Below are positions 1 to 7,231 of a stretch of 9,940 nt of DNA, in pieces. The DNA comes from Pseudomonadota bacterium (lineage in GTDB: Bacteria; Desulfobacterota; WTBG01; CAIYCZ01), in NCBI GenBank assembly GCA_026388865.1, contig JAPLIX010000312.1, forward strand, positions 1 to 9,940, in the 5' to 3' direction. The notes under the pieces are model-generated. The model was given only the letters and a program-made list of their open reading frames with translations. It had not been told where the DNA came from and did no database searches. A program made the translations under genes and the position numbers. Position 1 is the stretch's first letter. Each line of letters begins with the position of its first letter.

Positions 1-2
1 AG

Positions 3-233
3 AAATATCCCGCAGTATATGAAATTGACTTAAACCGCTGCATCTTCTGCGGCTTTTGTGTGGAGGCCTGCCCGGTGTCCGCGATTATTATGACTGGTGC
101 CTATGAGCTCGCCGAGTACACGCGGGACGGCAGCATCTATGGCAAGGAGGCGCTCTTGCAGGAGCCGCAGCTCCCGAAAGGTGCCGAGCGGTCGACAACG
201 TTCAGCCTGGAGAGCCGGCTCTCCGGTAAATAG
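3..233 (+). CDS. nuoI: NADH-quinone oxidoreductase subunit I (NuoI), C-terminal part
   Basis: This is the 3' end of a gene cut by the window edge: 76 codons in frame from base 3 to a TAG at 231-233. The translation has the ferredoxin-type motif CIFCGFCVEACP, i.e. CxxCxxCxxxCP, which binds the second 4Fe-4S cluster in NuoI. It is followed by the conserved run around YELAEYTR. NuoI carries clusters N6a and N6b and passes electrons from the peripheral arm of complex I towards quinone on the cytoplasmic membrane face. The tail after the motif is hydrophilic and ends in SLESRLSGK. The stop lies 16 nt before the nuoJ ATG, so the two genes are surely co-transcribed. The assignment rests on the motif plus the following nuoJ-N order; a stray ferredoxin is unlikely in this position. 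Confidence 0.93.
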   Translation, partial: KYPAVYEIDLNRCIFCGFCVEACPVSAIIMTGAYELAEYTRDGSIYGKEALLQEPQLPKGAERSTTFSLESRLSGK

Positions 234-249
234 GCAACAGGAGAAACCT

Positions 250-753
250 ATGGAGCAGCAGCTGTTTTGGTTGTGGGGAGGCATTGCCGTCATCTCTGCG
301 GTCATGATGATACTCAAACGCAATCCGGTGCACAGCGCTCTCTGCCTGGTGGTGGTGTTTGTGAGTCTGGCCCTGCTCTATGTGCTGCTCGGAGCTGAGT
401 TTTTGGCAGCAGTCCAGGTGATTGTGTACGCCGGTGCCATCATGGTACTGTTTTTATTTGTCATCATGCTGTTAAACCTGGAGACGGAAGTGCGCAGCCA
501 GGGCTTGTCCCGGGTGGCATTCAAAGCCTGCAGCCTGGCCGGCACCGGGCTGCTGCTGCTTCTTCTTCTGGGCGGCGGGGCCGTGAAGGCGCTGCGCGCA
601 ATGGCGCCGGAGCAGGTATCCGGCGTGCCGGGCAATACCCAGGCAGTAGCGGAACTACTGTTCACCAAATACCTGCTGCCCTTTGAAGTGACATCAATAC
701 TGCTGCTCGCGGCTATTGTGGGCGCACTGGTGCTTGCCGGAAAGCGGGACTAA
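250..753 (+). CDS. nuoJ: NADH-quinone oxidoreductase subunit J (NuoJ)
   Basis: A 167-residue integral membrane subunit of complex I, at the base of the membrane arm next to NuoK and NuoH. About five hydrophobic segments are visible: near residues 5-22, 28-48, 52-76, 92-112 and 145-163. The family signature is the third helix, VQVIVYAGAIMVLFLFVIML (about 55-74), whose pi-bulge region takes part in coupling quinone reduction to proton pumping. The ATG at 250 is chosen because AGGAG (239-243) lies 6 nt upstream. The open frame reaches back to 97, but that extension overlaps nuoI and is charged rather than membrane-like. A Leu-rich run of CTG/CTT codons (about 102-108) precedes three glycines. 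The stop is 12 nt before nuoK. Length is typical for the family. Confidence 0.95.
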   Translation: MEQQLFWLWGGIAVISAVMMILKRNPVHSALCLVVVFVSLALLYVLLGAEFLAAVQVIVYAGAIMVLFLFVIMLLNLETEVRSQGLSRVAFKACSLAGTGLLLLLLLGGGAVKALRAMAPEQVSGVPGNTQAVAELLFTKYLLPFEVTSILLLAAIVGALVLAGKRD

Positions 754-765
754 CAAGGAGTCGTT

Positions 766-1068
766 ATGGTTGGGACAACCCAGTATTTAGTACTCGGAGC
801 AGTGCTGTTCTGCATTGGCGTGGCGGGAGTATTTATCCGGCGCAATGCCATCGTCGTATTTATGTGCATCGAGCTCATGCTCAGCGCCGTTAGCCTGACC
901 TTCATCGCTTTAAGCCGCAGCCAGGGCAGCATTGACGGCCAGATATTTGTGTTTTTTATCATGACCGTGGCCGCGGCTGAAGCAGCGGTGGGCCTGGCAA
1001 TTATCTTGAGCCTGTACCGGCGGCGGCAGACGATTAATGTGGATGAATTTGATTTATTAAAATGGTAA
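766..1068 (+). CDS. nuoK: NADH-quinone oxidoreductase subunit K (NuoK)
   Basis: A 100-residue protein with three membrane helices, the usual size of NuoK (MrpC/ND4L-like). The two buried glutamates needed for proton translocation are in their standard places: E36 in the run MCIELML and E72 in AAAEAAVGLAI, matching E36 and E72 of E. coli NuoK. The C-terminus has the typical YRRRQT basic turn followed by an acidic tail ending in LLKW. The start ATG has AAGGAG (755-760) 5 nt upstream. The gene sits 12 nt after nuoJ and 34 nt before nuoL, within one transcription unit. There is no sign of degeneration. Confidence 0.96.
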   Translation: MVGTTQYLVLGAVLFCIGVAGVFIRRNAIVVFMCIELMLSAVSLTFIALSRSQGSIDGQIFVFFIMTVAAAEAAVGLAIILSLYRRRQTINVDEFDLLKW

Positions 1069-1102
1069 ACGCGGGCAAAACCATACAGGGTCGGGAGACA
1101 CC

Positions 1103-2929
1103 ATGATAGATAAAATTTGGCTGGTGGTACTGTTTCCCCTGCTGGGGGTTGTGATAAACGGCCTGGCAGGAATCAAGCTTCCGCGAAAAGTGATCGGCGC
1201 CATCGGCAGCCTGGCAATTTTGGGATCATTTATAACCGCCTGCCTGATATTTGTGGAAGTGGCCGGCCATGGCAGCGCGGAGCGGGTTTCCGAGGTGGTG
1301 CTGTTTACCTGGATAGGGTGCGGCAGTCTGCAGGTGAATGCGGGCTTTCTGGTCGATCCCCTGTCCCTGGTGATGATGCTCACGGTATCAGGGGTGTCCT
1401 TTATCATTCATGTCTATTCCACCGGCTATATGGCGGAAGATGAGGGTTTCAGGCGCTACTTTACCTATCTCAACCTGTTTGTCTTCTTCATGCTGATTCT
1501 GGTTTCTGCCAACAGTTTCCTGCTCATGTTTGTAGGCTGGGAAGGCGTGGGACTGTGCTCCTATCTGCTGATCGGGTTCTGGTATCAGCGCCAGGCACCG
1601 GCTGATGCCGGTAAAAAGGCTTTTGTGGTGAACCGGGTGGGAGACTATGGGTTTCTGCTGGCCATGCTGCTCATCTTTGTCACCTTTAACACCCTTGATT
1701 TCAACAAAGTGTTTGCCGCCGCGCCCCAGGTGCTGGAAAAAGGGGGGCTGGCGGTGACCCTCATGACGCTGCTGCTCTTTGTGGGGGCGTGCGGCAAGTC
1801 AGCTCAGATTCCCCTGTATGTGTGGCTGCCTGATGCCATGGAAGGCCCGACACCGGTCTCGGCCCTCATCCACGCGGCAACCATGGTCACCGCCGGCGTG
1901 TATATGGTCGCGCGCTGCGCAACGCTCTATAGCATGGCGCCCATCAGCATGGAGGTCGTGGCTATTATCGGCTGCCTGACCGCCCTCTTTGCCGCCAGCA
2001 TCGGGCTGTTGCAGAACGACATCAAGCGGGTGCTGGCCTATTCCACCATCAGCCAGCTCGGGTACATGTTTCTGGCCTGCGGGGTGGGCGTGTTCACGGC
2101 CGGAATTTTTCATCTCGTCACCCATGCGTTTTTTAAGGCCCTGCTCTTTCTGGGAGCCGGAAGCGTGATGCACGGCATGTCCGGCGAGCTTGACATGCGC
2201 AAGATGGGGGGCCTGAAGACTAAGATGCCCTGGACCTACGGAACGTTTCTTATCGGCACCCTGGCCCTGGCAGGCATTTTCCCCTTTGCCGGGTTCTTCA
2301 GTAAAGACGAAATTCTCTGGGCAGCGCTGCAAAAAAGCCCGGCGCTGTGGCTGGGCGGAGCGGTCGGTGCCTTCATGACCGCATTTTATATGTTCCGGGC
2401 CGTGTTCATGACCTTTCACGGCGAGAGCCGCATCGAAAGCCATGTGCATGTTCATGAAAGCCCAGGCAGCATGATCCTGCCGCTGTGCGTTTTGGCCGTC
2501 TTGTCCGTTGCGGGCGGCTGGATCGGGCTCCCGCTTATAGCGGGGGGAAACCAGCTGAAAGAATTTCTCCAGCCGCTGTTCAGCGTTGCCGGACATGCTG
2601 CTCCGGCAGAGCAAGCTGCGCATGAGGTCGGACTTGAAATCACCATGATGCTAGTGTCCCTGGGAATAGCGCTCTCCGTCATCGGGCTTGCGTGGTTCAT
2701 GTATATAAAGAAGCCTCTTTTACTGGAAAAGCTATCAGCGCGCTTCAGCTCGCTCTACCGGCTGGTATACAACAAGTACTTTGTGGATGAAGCATACGAT
2801 GCCCTGATTATTCAGCCGATCAAAAACAGCTCACTATGGCTCTGGCGGCTCTTTGATGAAAAGGTAATAGATGGCGCGGTGCATGGAACAGCAGCGCTGG
2901 TGTTGGGGGCCAGCGGGGCGCTGCGCTAA
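1103..2929 (+). CDS. nuoL: NADH-quinone oxidoreductase subunit L (NuoL), antiporter-like
   Basis: A 608-residue multi-spanning membrane protein, the distal antiporter-like subunit of complex I. Residues expected for a proton channel are visible: E147 in GWEGVGLCSYLLIGFW, K232 in ACGKSAQIPLYVWLPDAM, H257 in SALIHAATMVTAG, H337/H341/K345 in HLVTHAFFKALLFLGAG, and K401-D402 in GFFSKDEILW. They align with E144, K229, H254 and K399-D400 of E. coli NuoL with an offset of 2-3. After about residue 500 comes a hydrophobic helix, then a hydrophilic stretch with YNKYFVDEAYD and a final helix. This fits the long lateral helix HL that runs along NuoM and NuoN. The ATG has GGGAG (1093-1097) 5 nt upstream. 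Full length, no frameshift. The MrpA antiporter is the main alternative, excluded by the nuo context. Confidence 0.97.
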   Translation: MIDKIWLVVLFPLLGVVINGLAGIKLPRKVIGAIGSLAILGSFITACLIFVEVAGHGSAERVSEVVLFTWIGCGSLQVNAGFLVDPLSLVMMLTVSGVSFIIHVYSTGYMAEDEGFRRYFTYLNLFVFFMLILVSANSFLLMFVGWEGVGLCSYLLIGFWYQRQAPADAGKKAFVVNRVGDYGFLLAMLLIFVTFNTLDFNKVFAAAPQVLEKGGLAVTLMTLLLFVGACGKSAQIPLYVWLPDAMEGPTPVSALIHAATMVTAGVYMVARCATLYSMAPISMEVVAIIGCLTALFAASIGLLQNDIKRVLAYSTISQLGYMFLACGVGVFTAGIFHLVTHAFFKALLFLGAGSVMHGMSGELDMRKMGGLKTKMPWTYGTFLIGTLALAGIFPFAGFFSKDEILWAALQKSPALWLGGAVGAFMTAFYMFRAVFMTFHGESRIESHVHVHESPGSMILPLCVLAVLSVAGGWIGLPLIAGGNQLKEFLQPLFSVAGHAAPAEQAAHEVGLEITMMLVSLGIALSVIGLAWFMYIKKPLLLEKLSARFSSLYRLVYNKYFVDEAYDALIIQPIKNSSLWLWRLFDEKVIDGAVHGTAALVLGASGALR

Positions 2930-2973
2930 CCTAAGGATATCCTTTCAGCGTCAGGTATGAGAGGCAGGAACAC

Positions 2974-4545
2974 ATGGGGTTAATCAGCTTACTTATCTTT
3001 TTACCGCTTGCGGGCGCGGTCCTGATTGCGCTGGGGCCGCGGGAAAAACCAGGGCTCTTGAGGGGCATCGCTCTCACCACCAGCGTGGCAACATTTCTTT
3101 TATCCCTAGGGCTGTTTACCCGGTTTGTGGCAGGAGAAGGCGGCTTTCAGTTGGTGGAGATGCGTCCCTGGGTGCCGGGGCTGGGGATAACCTACCGGGT
3201 CGGCATAGACGGGATCAGCCTGTTTCTGGTGCTGCTGAGCACGCTGCTGTCAGTGGTGGCAATGGCGGCGAGCTGGAGCGACATAAAGGTGCGGGTCAAG
3301 GAATTCATGATCTGCCTGCTCTTTCTTGAAACCGGCATGATCGGCGTATTTGTTGCCCTGGATCTGTTTCTATTTTATGTTTTCTGGGAAGTAATGCTTA
3401 TCCCCATGTATCTGCTCATCGGCATCTGGGGAAATCCCGGCCGCCGCATCTATGCTGCAGTCAAGTTCTTTCTTTTCACCATGTTTGGCAGCCTGCTGAT
3501 GCTGGTTGCGATTCTGGTGATGTATTTCTATCACGGTAAAACCACCGGCATTTACACCTTTGATCTCATGTCCTGGTATAACCTGAAGCTGCCGCTCTCG
3601 ATGCAGGTCTGGCTGTTCCTGGCCTTTGGCCTGGCCTTTGCGATTAAAGTGCCCATGTTTCCCTTCCACACCTGGCTGCCGGATGCCCATACCGAGGCGC
3701 CGACCGTGGGCAGCGTACTGCTGGCAGCGGTGCTGCTTAAAATGGGGACCTACGGGTTTTTGCGCTTTAACCTGCCCCTGTTTCCAGAGGCCACCGTCAT
3801 GTTTGTGCCGCTTCTGGCAGGGCTTTCTCTGGTGGGCATTATTTACGGCGCCCTGGTTGCCATGGTGCAGGTTGATGTCAAGCGGCTGGTGGCTTTCAGC
3901 TCGGTGAGCCACATGGGGTTTGTGGTGCTCGGGATCTTTGCTCTGAATGTCGAAGGCATGACCGGCGCGATGCTGCAGATGCTCAACCACGGATTCTCAA
4001 CCGGAGCGCTCTTTTTAATCGTCGGCATGATTTATGAGCGCCGCCACACGCGCATGATTGCAGATTTCGGCGGCCTGAGCACGGTGATGCCGGTATTTGC
4101 TACCTTCTTCCTGATAGTTGCCTTAAGCTCCATAGGACTGCCGGGACTGAACGGATTTGTCGGAGAATTTCTGGTGCTGCTGGGTGCATTCCAGGCGGAA
4201 CCGCTGTGGGCAGTGGTGGCCGGACTGGGTCTGATACTGGCGGCAGTGTACATGCTGTGGATGTTTCAGCGGGTCATGTTTGGTGAAGTTGACAAGGAAG
4301 AAAACCGGGGGCTCAAAGATCTGAACCTCCGGGAGGCAGCGCTGCTGCTGGTAATGGTTTTCTTCATTATTCAGTTCGGGGTGTATCCGAAACCCTACAT
4401 TGACCGGATCGAGCCGTCGCTGAAGCTGGTGCTCAAGCGGGTCGAAGAGCGCGGCGCCCCGCTGCGGCCGGCTGCCGCGACAGCCGCAGAGAAGCCCGCT
4501 GCGGCAACAGCGCCGCAGCATTTCACAACCCAGCACCATAACTAA
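2974..4545 (+). CDS. nuoM: NADH-quinone oxidoreductase subunit M (NuoM), antiporter-like
   Basis: A 523-residue antiporter-like membrane subunit (MrpD/ND4 type). Channel residues are in place: E139 in FWEVMLIPMYLLIGIWG, K225 in AFAIKVPMFPFHTWLPDAH, K256 in AAVLLKMGTYGFLRF, and E398 in GLNGFVGEFLVLLG. They correspond to E144, K234, K265 and E407 of E. coli NuoM. HTWLPDAHTEAPT and SVSHMGFV are classic family runs. The start has GCAGGAA (2964-2970) just upstream. After the last membrane helix there is an Ala/Pro-rich hydrophilic tail (about 495-523, with repeated AAAT) that looks non-conserved and probably lies free in the cytoplasm. The gene follows nuoL by 44 nt, and its TAA ends 15 nt before the nuoN ATG. 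Confidence 0.97.
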   Translation: MGLISLLIFLPLAGAVLIALGPREKPGLLRGIALTTSVATFLLSLGLFTRFVAGEGGFQLVEMRPWVPGLGITYRVGIDGISLFLVLLSTLLSVVAMAASWSDIKVRVKEFMICLLFLETGMIGVFVALDLFLFYVFWEVMLIPMYLLIGIWGNPGRRIYAAVKFFLFTMFGSLLMLVAILVMYFYHGKTTGIYTFDLMSWYNLKLPLSMQVWLFLAFGLAFAIKVPMFPFHTWLPDAHTEAPTVGSVLLAAVLLKMGTYGFLRFNLPLFPEATVMFVPLLAGLSLVGIIYGALVAMVQVDVKRLVAFSSVSHMGFVVLGIFALNVEGMTGAMLQMLNHGFSTGALFLIVGMIYERRHTRMIADFGGLSTVMPVFATFFLIVALSSIGLPGLNGFVGEFLVLLGAFQAEPLWAVVAGLGLILAAVYMLWMFQRVMFGEVDKEENRGLKDLNLREAALLLVMVFFIIQFGVYPKPYIDRIEPSLKLVLKRVEERGAPLRPAAATAAEKPAAATAPQHFTTQHHN

Positions 4546-4546
4546 T

Positions 4547-4552
4547 GGGGGA
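4547..4552 (+). promoter_or_regulatory. Ribosome binding site deciding the nuoN start
   Basis: GGGGGA lies right after the nuoM stop, 8 nt before ATG 4561 and only 2 nt before the alternative GTG 4555. The spacing favours the ATG. Confidence 0.6.
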
Positions 4553-4560
4553 CTGTGCAG

Positions 4561-6027
4561 ATGGGAATTGAAACTGGTACCGTCATGTTAAGCATTATCG
4601 GGCCTGAAGTGGTGCTGGTGTTAGCAGCACTGGGAATCATGATGACCGATTTGTTTGTTAAAAGTGATTCGGAACAGCCGTTTCTTATGTGGATAGGATT
4701 TGTCGGCATGCTCGGGGCGCTGGCGGTGAGCGCCTCTTTCTGGGGCAAGGAGGCTGCGTACGGTTTTTATGGCATGGTGGTGGCGGATAACTTTTCCGCG
4801 TTTTTTACCACCCTGTTTTTAATTGCCGGAGGACTGACGCTTCTTATGAGCAGCGGCTATGTGCGCGCTCAGGGGATCGCCGCCGGTGAATATTATACGC
4901 TGACGCTTTTTGCCACCACCGGGATGGTTCTTATGGCGCAGAGCACAGACCTGATCATGCTCTTTCTGGGACTTGAGGTGTTAAGCGTTTCCCTGTACGT
5001 ACTGGCAGGCATGGCGCAGGACAGCACCCGGAGCGCGGAGAGTTCGCTGAAATATTTTATGCTGGGGGCTTTTTCAACAGGATTTCTGCTCTATGGCATA
5101 GCGCTGCTTTACGGCGCGTGCGGCAGCACCCGTCTTGCCGACATCGGCAGCGTGCTGGCCCAGAAGCAGATACTGCGGGAGCCGATGCTTTTGGCAGGAA
5201 TGGGACTCCTGCTCACCGGTTTTGGCTTTAAAATCGCCATGGCGCCTTTTCACAGGTGGGCGCCGGACGTATATGAGGGAGCTCCCACACCCATTACCGG
5301 ATTTATGTCCGTGGGCGTAAAAGCAGCTGCATTTGCAGCGCTGCTGCGGGTATTTGCGGGGAGTCTGGCAGCTCTTAGCCCACACTGGAAAGAGCTTTTA
5401 TGGATTGGCAGCGTGCTGACCATGACCATCGGCAATGTGGCGGCGCTCCGGCAGACCAATATTAAGCGGATGCTCGCCTATTCTTCAATAGCCCATGCCG
5501 GCTATATCCTGATCGGCGTTGTGGCCGGGGGCTCGGCGGGCACCGGAGCGGTGCTCTACTATCTGCTGGTCTACACGCTCATGAACATCGGCGCATTTGC
5601 GGTGGTCATCACCATCGAGCAGAAAGGCGAAAAGAATCTTAATCTTAGTGCTTATGCGGGCATTGGTTCGAGGCATCTGGCGCTGGGTGCAGCCATGGCA
5701 GTATTCATGTTTTCTCTGGCGGGAATTCCGCCGTTCAGCGGGTTTATGGGAAAATTTTATATTTTCAGCGCCGCGGTCAAGGAGGGATACATCGGTTTAA
5801 CCATAATCGCTGTCCTCAACAGCCTGGTGAGCGTCTATTATTATCTGCGCGTAACCGTGATGATGTTTATGCAGGAGCCTGAATCCGGGGCTGAAGAGGC
5901 AGCTGTTTTCTTTCACCCGGCACTCGCCGGCGTATTGCTTATCGCTATTTTTTTCACCGTGCAGATGGGCCTTTTCCCTTCATCCTACCTGCAGTTTGCG
6001 CAAGACTCCATTAAAATGTTTCTCTAA
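4561..6027 (+). CDS. nuoN: NADH-quinone oxidoreductase subunit N (NuoN), antiporter-like
   Basis: A 488-residue antiporter-like subunit (ND2 type), the one nearest NuoK in the membrane arm. Family residues are visible: E139 in LGLEVLSVSLYVLAG, K224 in FGFKIAMAPFHRWAPDVYEGAPTP (around 222-245), K254 in SVGVKAAAFAAL, and K398 in GFMGKFYIFSAA. They match E133, K217, K247 and K395 of E. coli NuoN. I chose ATG 4561 over the in-frame GTG at 4555 because the GGGGGA at 4547-4552 gives an 8-nt spacing to the ATG but only 2 nt to the GTG. It is the last gene of the nuo operon; its stop is followed at once by a repeat element. Length is typical and the frame is intact. Confidence 0.96.
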   Translation: MGIETGTVMLSIIGPEVVLVLAALGIMMTDLFVKSDSEQPFLMWIGFVGMLGALAVSASFWGKEAAYGFYGMVVADNFSAFFTTLFLIAGGLTLLMSSGYVRAQGIAAGEYYTLTLFATTGMVLMAQSTDLIMLFLGLEVLSVSLYVLAGMAQDSTRSAESSLKYFMLGAFSTGFLLYGIALLYGACGSTRLADIGSVLAQKQILREPMLLAGMGLLLTGFGFKIAMAPFHRWAPDVYEGAPTPITGFMSVGVKAAAFAALLRVFAGSLAALSPHWKELLWIGSVLTMTIGNVAALRQTNIKRMLAYSSIAHAGYILIGVVAGGSAGTGAVLYYLLVYTLMNIGAFAVVITIEQKGEKNLNLSAYAGIGSRHLALGAAMAVFMFSLAGIPPFSGFMGKFYIFSAAVKEGYIGLTIIAVLNSLVSVYYYLRVTVMMFMQEPESGAEEAAVFFHPALAGVLLIAIFFTVQMGLFPSSYLQFAQDSIKMFL

Positions 6028-6029
6028 CC

Positions 6030-6200
6030 GGCTGTTGAAAAACACCCATCTGTCCCGACCTGCGTCGGGATTGCGCTCATCCCCGATCTATCGGGATCAT
6101 TACGACGTACGGTAAAGTACGCCTCATTCCTCACGATTTCGCGCGCCTTGCATCTGGATGTTTTTGACCAGCCTGGGAGAAAACTGCTTTTTCAACAACC
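6030..6200. repeat. 171-bp intergenic element with terminal inverted repeats (MITE-like)
   Basis: The ends are GGCTGTTGAAAAAC (6030-6043) and CTTTTTCAACAACC (6187-6200), complementary at 12 of 14 positions. Just inside, AAAAACACCCATCTG (6038-6052) and CATCTGGATGTTTTT (6150-6164) are complementary at 12 of 15. The interior holds further short hairpins: TCCCGAC-CTGC-GTCGGGA (6053-6070), CCCGA-TCTA-TCGGG (6082-6095) and CGTAC-GGTAAA-GTACG (6106-6121). No plausible protein is encoded. Ends of the form GCTGTTGAAAAA are familiar to me from dispersed intergenic repeats in Desulfobacterota genomes; that is recollection, not a search result. It begins 2 nt after the nuoN stop, so the transcript of the nuo operon would read into a large folded structure. 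Confidence 0.65.
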
Positions 6201-6240
6201 CGCGAACAGACAGCGCAGCACCTGCCGCGTTTTGGCCATG

Positions 6241-6280
6241 AATGTTCCGAAAGAAAACGATTGTTTTTTTTCGGAACATT
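6241..6280. repeat. Long near-perfect hairpin (18-bp stem, 4-nt loop)
   Basis: AATGTTCCGAAAGAAAAC (6241-6258), loop GATT, then the complementary arm at 6263-6280. Seventeen positions are Watson-Crick and one is G-T. The outer nine pairs contain the GC pairs; the inner nine are almost all A-T, with eight T in the descending arm. There is no T-run after the stem, so it is not a textbook intrinsic terminator. It may still end the nuo transcript, protect its 3' end, or be the core of a mobile or regulatory palindrome. Confidence 0.7.
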
Positions 6281-6410
6281 TGATATAGATGGTATTCGTA
6301 TAAAAAACGACAGGGGCCATCCTGAGAGAAACCGACAGATTCTACCCGGCACGAGCTCAGGATACACCACCAGCAGCGCTGCCACCGCACTCAATATTCT
6401 GTATATATGT

Positions 6411-6438
6411 TTGATACTGCATGACTCCGCAGTATAGA
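6411..6438 (+). promoter_or_regulatory. Candidate sigma70-type promoter of carD with an embedded inverted repeat
   Basis: TTGATA (6411-6416) and TATAGA (6433-6438) are separated by 16 bp and precede the carD ATG by about 90 nt. TTGATA matches the -35 consensus at five of six positions; TATAGA is weaker at four of six. A perfect 7-bp inverted repeat, ATACTGC (6414-6420) and GCAGTAT (6429-6435), fills the spacer and overlaps both hexamers. That is a classic operator position. The promoter is inferred from sequence only. Confidence 0.45.
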
Positions 6439-6529
6439 TTTGAGTCCTTATATGCAGAAAAGGGCGCGGTGTAATACAGTAAAAAAAGTTCCAGATCACG
6501 GAATGATTGCGGAACAAGGAAGGGGTCCC

Positions 6530-7021
6530 ATGTTTAAAGTAGGAGATAGGGCCGTTTACCCGGCACACGGCGTTGGCGTCATTGATGCAATCGAGACGAA
6601 AACCTTTTCCGGTAAAGAGCAAGCGTTCTATATTCTGCGCCTGTTCAGCAACGGCATGACCATTCTGATTCCCACTGATAATGCCAACCAGGTAGGGCTA
6701 CGCGGCATCGCTTCGGATAAAGAGGTGACCCGGGTTTATAAAATACTCAGGGAAAAGGCCCTGCCCTCTGACTCACAAACCTGGAATAGACGGTACCGGG
6801 AATATATGGAGAAAATAAGGACCGGCTCGGTATTTGAGGTAGCATCGGTGCTGCGGGATCTTTTATTGCTGCGGGTGGGCAAGGACCTCTCTTTTGGTGA
6901 GCGGCGCATGCTCGACATGGCCAAGGGGCTCCTGGTGAAAGAGCTGTCTGTGGCGCAGAAGAGCACGGAAGAACGCGTAGAAAAACATATTGAGGCGCTT
7001 TTTGAACAGAGGAGCTGCTGA
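6530..7021 (+). CDS. carD: CarD/CdnL-type RNA polymerase-binding transcription factor
   Basis: A 163-residue protein. Residues 1-65 (FKVGDRAVYPAHGVGVIDAI...) form the CarD_CdnL_TRCF RNA polymerase-interacting domain, a Tudor-like fold that binds the beta subunit. Residues about 75-163 are helical and contain W85, the tryptophan that in mycobacterial CarD wedges into the upstream edge of the promoter bubble; SFGERRMLDMAKGLL is a typical C-domain run. The family modulates open-complex stability at rRNA and other promoters. The ATG at 6530 is used because AAGGAAGGGG (6516-6525) lies just upstream and the protein then begins with the conserved MFKVGD. An in-frame TTG at 6440 would add 30 non-conserved residues. 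Size fits the stand-alone CarD/CdnL class and not the Myxococcus HMGA-fused CarD. The next gene is 399 nt away. Confidence 0.93.
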   Translation: MFKVGDRAVYPAHGVGVIDAIETKTFSGKEQAFYILRLFSNGMTILIPTDNANQVGLRGIASDKEVTRVYKILREKALPSDSQTWNRRYREYMEKIRTGSVFEVASVLRDLLLLRVGKDLSFGERRMLDMAKGLLVKELSVAQKSTEERVEKHIEALFEQRSC

Positions 7022-7133
7022 GCCTGACCCATCCTTTTTCATATCATTCCCCCGAAAGCTTTTTTCCCGCGGATACCAGTAAACCTATTTTTAACCATAC
7101 CCCGGCACACAATTCAGCAGAGAACTATCCTCC

Positions 7134-7145
7134 AACAGTACTGTT
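7134..7145. repeat. 12-bp perfect palindrome
   Basis: AACAGTACTGTT is a perfect palindrome, followed directly by TTATATT. It could be a dimeric-regulator site, but there is no gene start nearby (the next is 276 nt downstream). Confidence 0.5.
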
Positions 7146-7231
7146 TTATATTGCACGGCAGCGCTGACAGTGCTCTATTGTTTATGGCCGGTAAGCAGAT
7201 CGAAAGCCGACAGGGACACAAGAAGAGATGG

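Noticed and set aside
1799..2623. Long reverse-strand open frame (274 codons) inside nuoL
   Set aside because: It lies wholly antisense to a clearly conserved NuoL, has no recognisable domain and reads as a low-complexity His/Gln/Arg-rich shadow of membrane codons.
6280..6304. Second promoter with TTGATA (6280-6285) and TATAAA (6299-6304)
   Set aside because: The spacer is only 13 bp, too short for a normal sigma70 promoter.
6440..6529. TTG-initiated N-terminal extension of CarD
   Set aside because: The added 30 residues are not conserved, and a strong ribosome binding site precedes ATG 6530, where the family's MFKVGD start falls.
6131..6622. Reverse-strand open frame of 163 codons across the nuoN-carD gap
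   Set aside because: It runs through the 171-bp repeat, the hairpin and the carD start, and its translation resembles no known protein.
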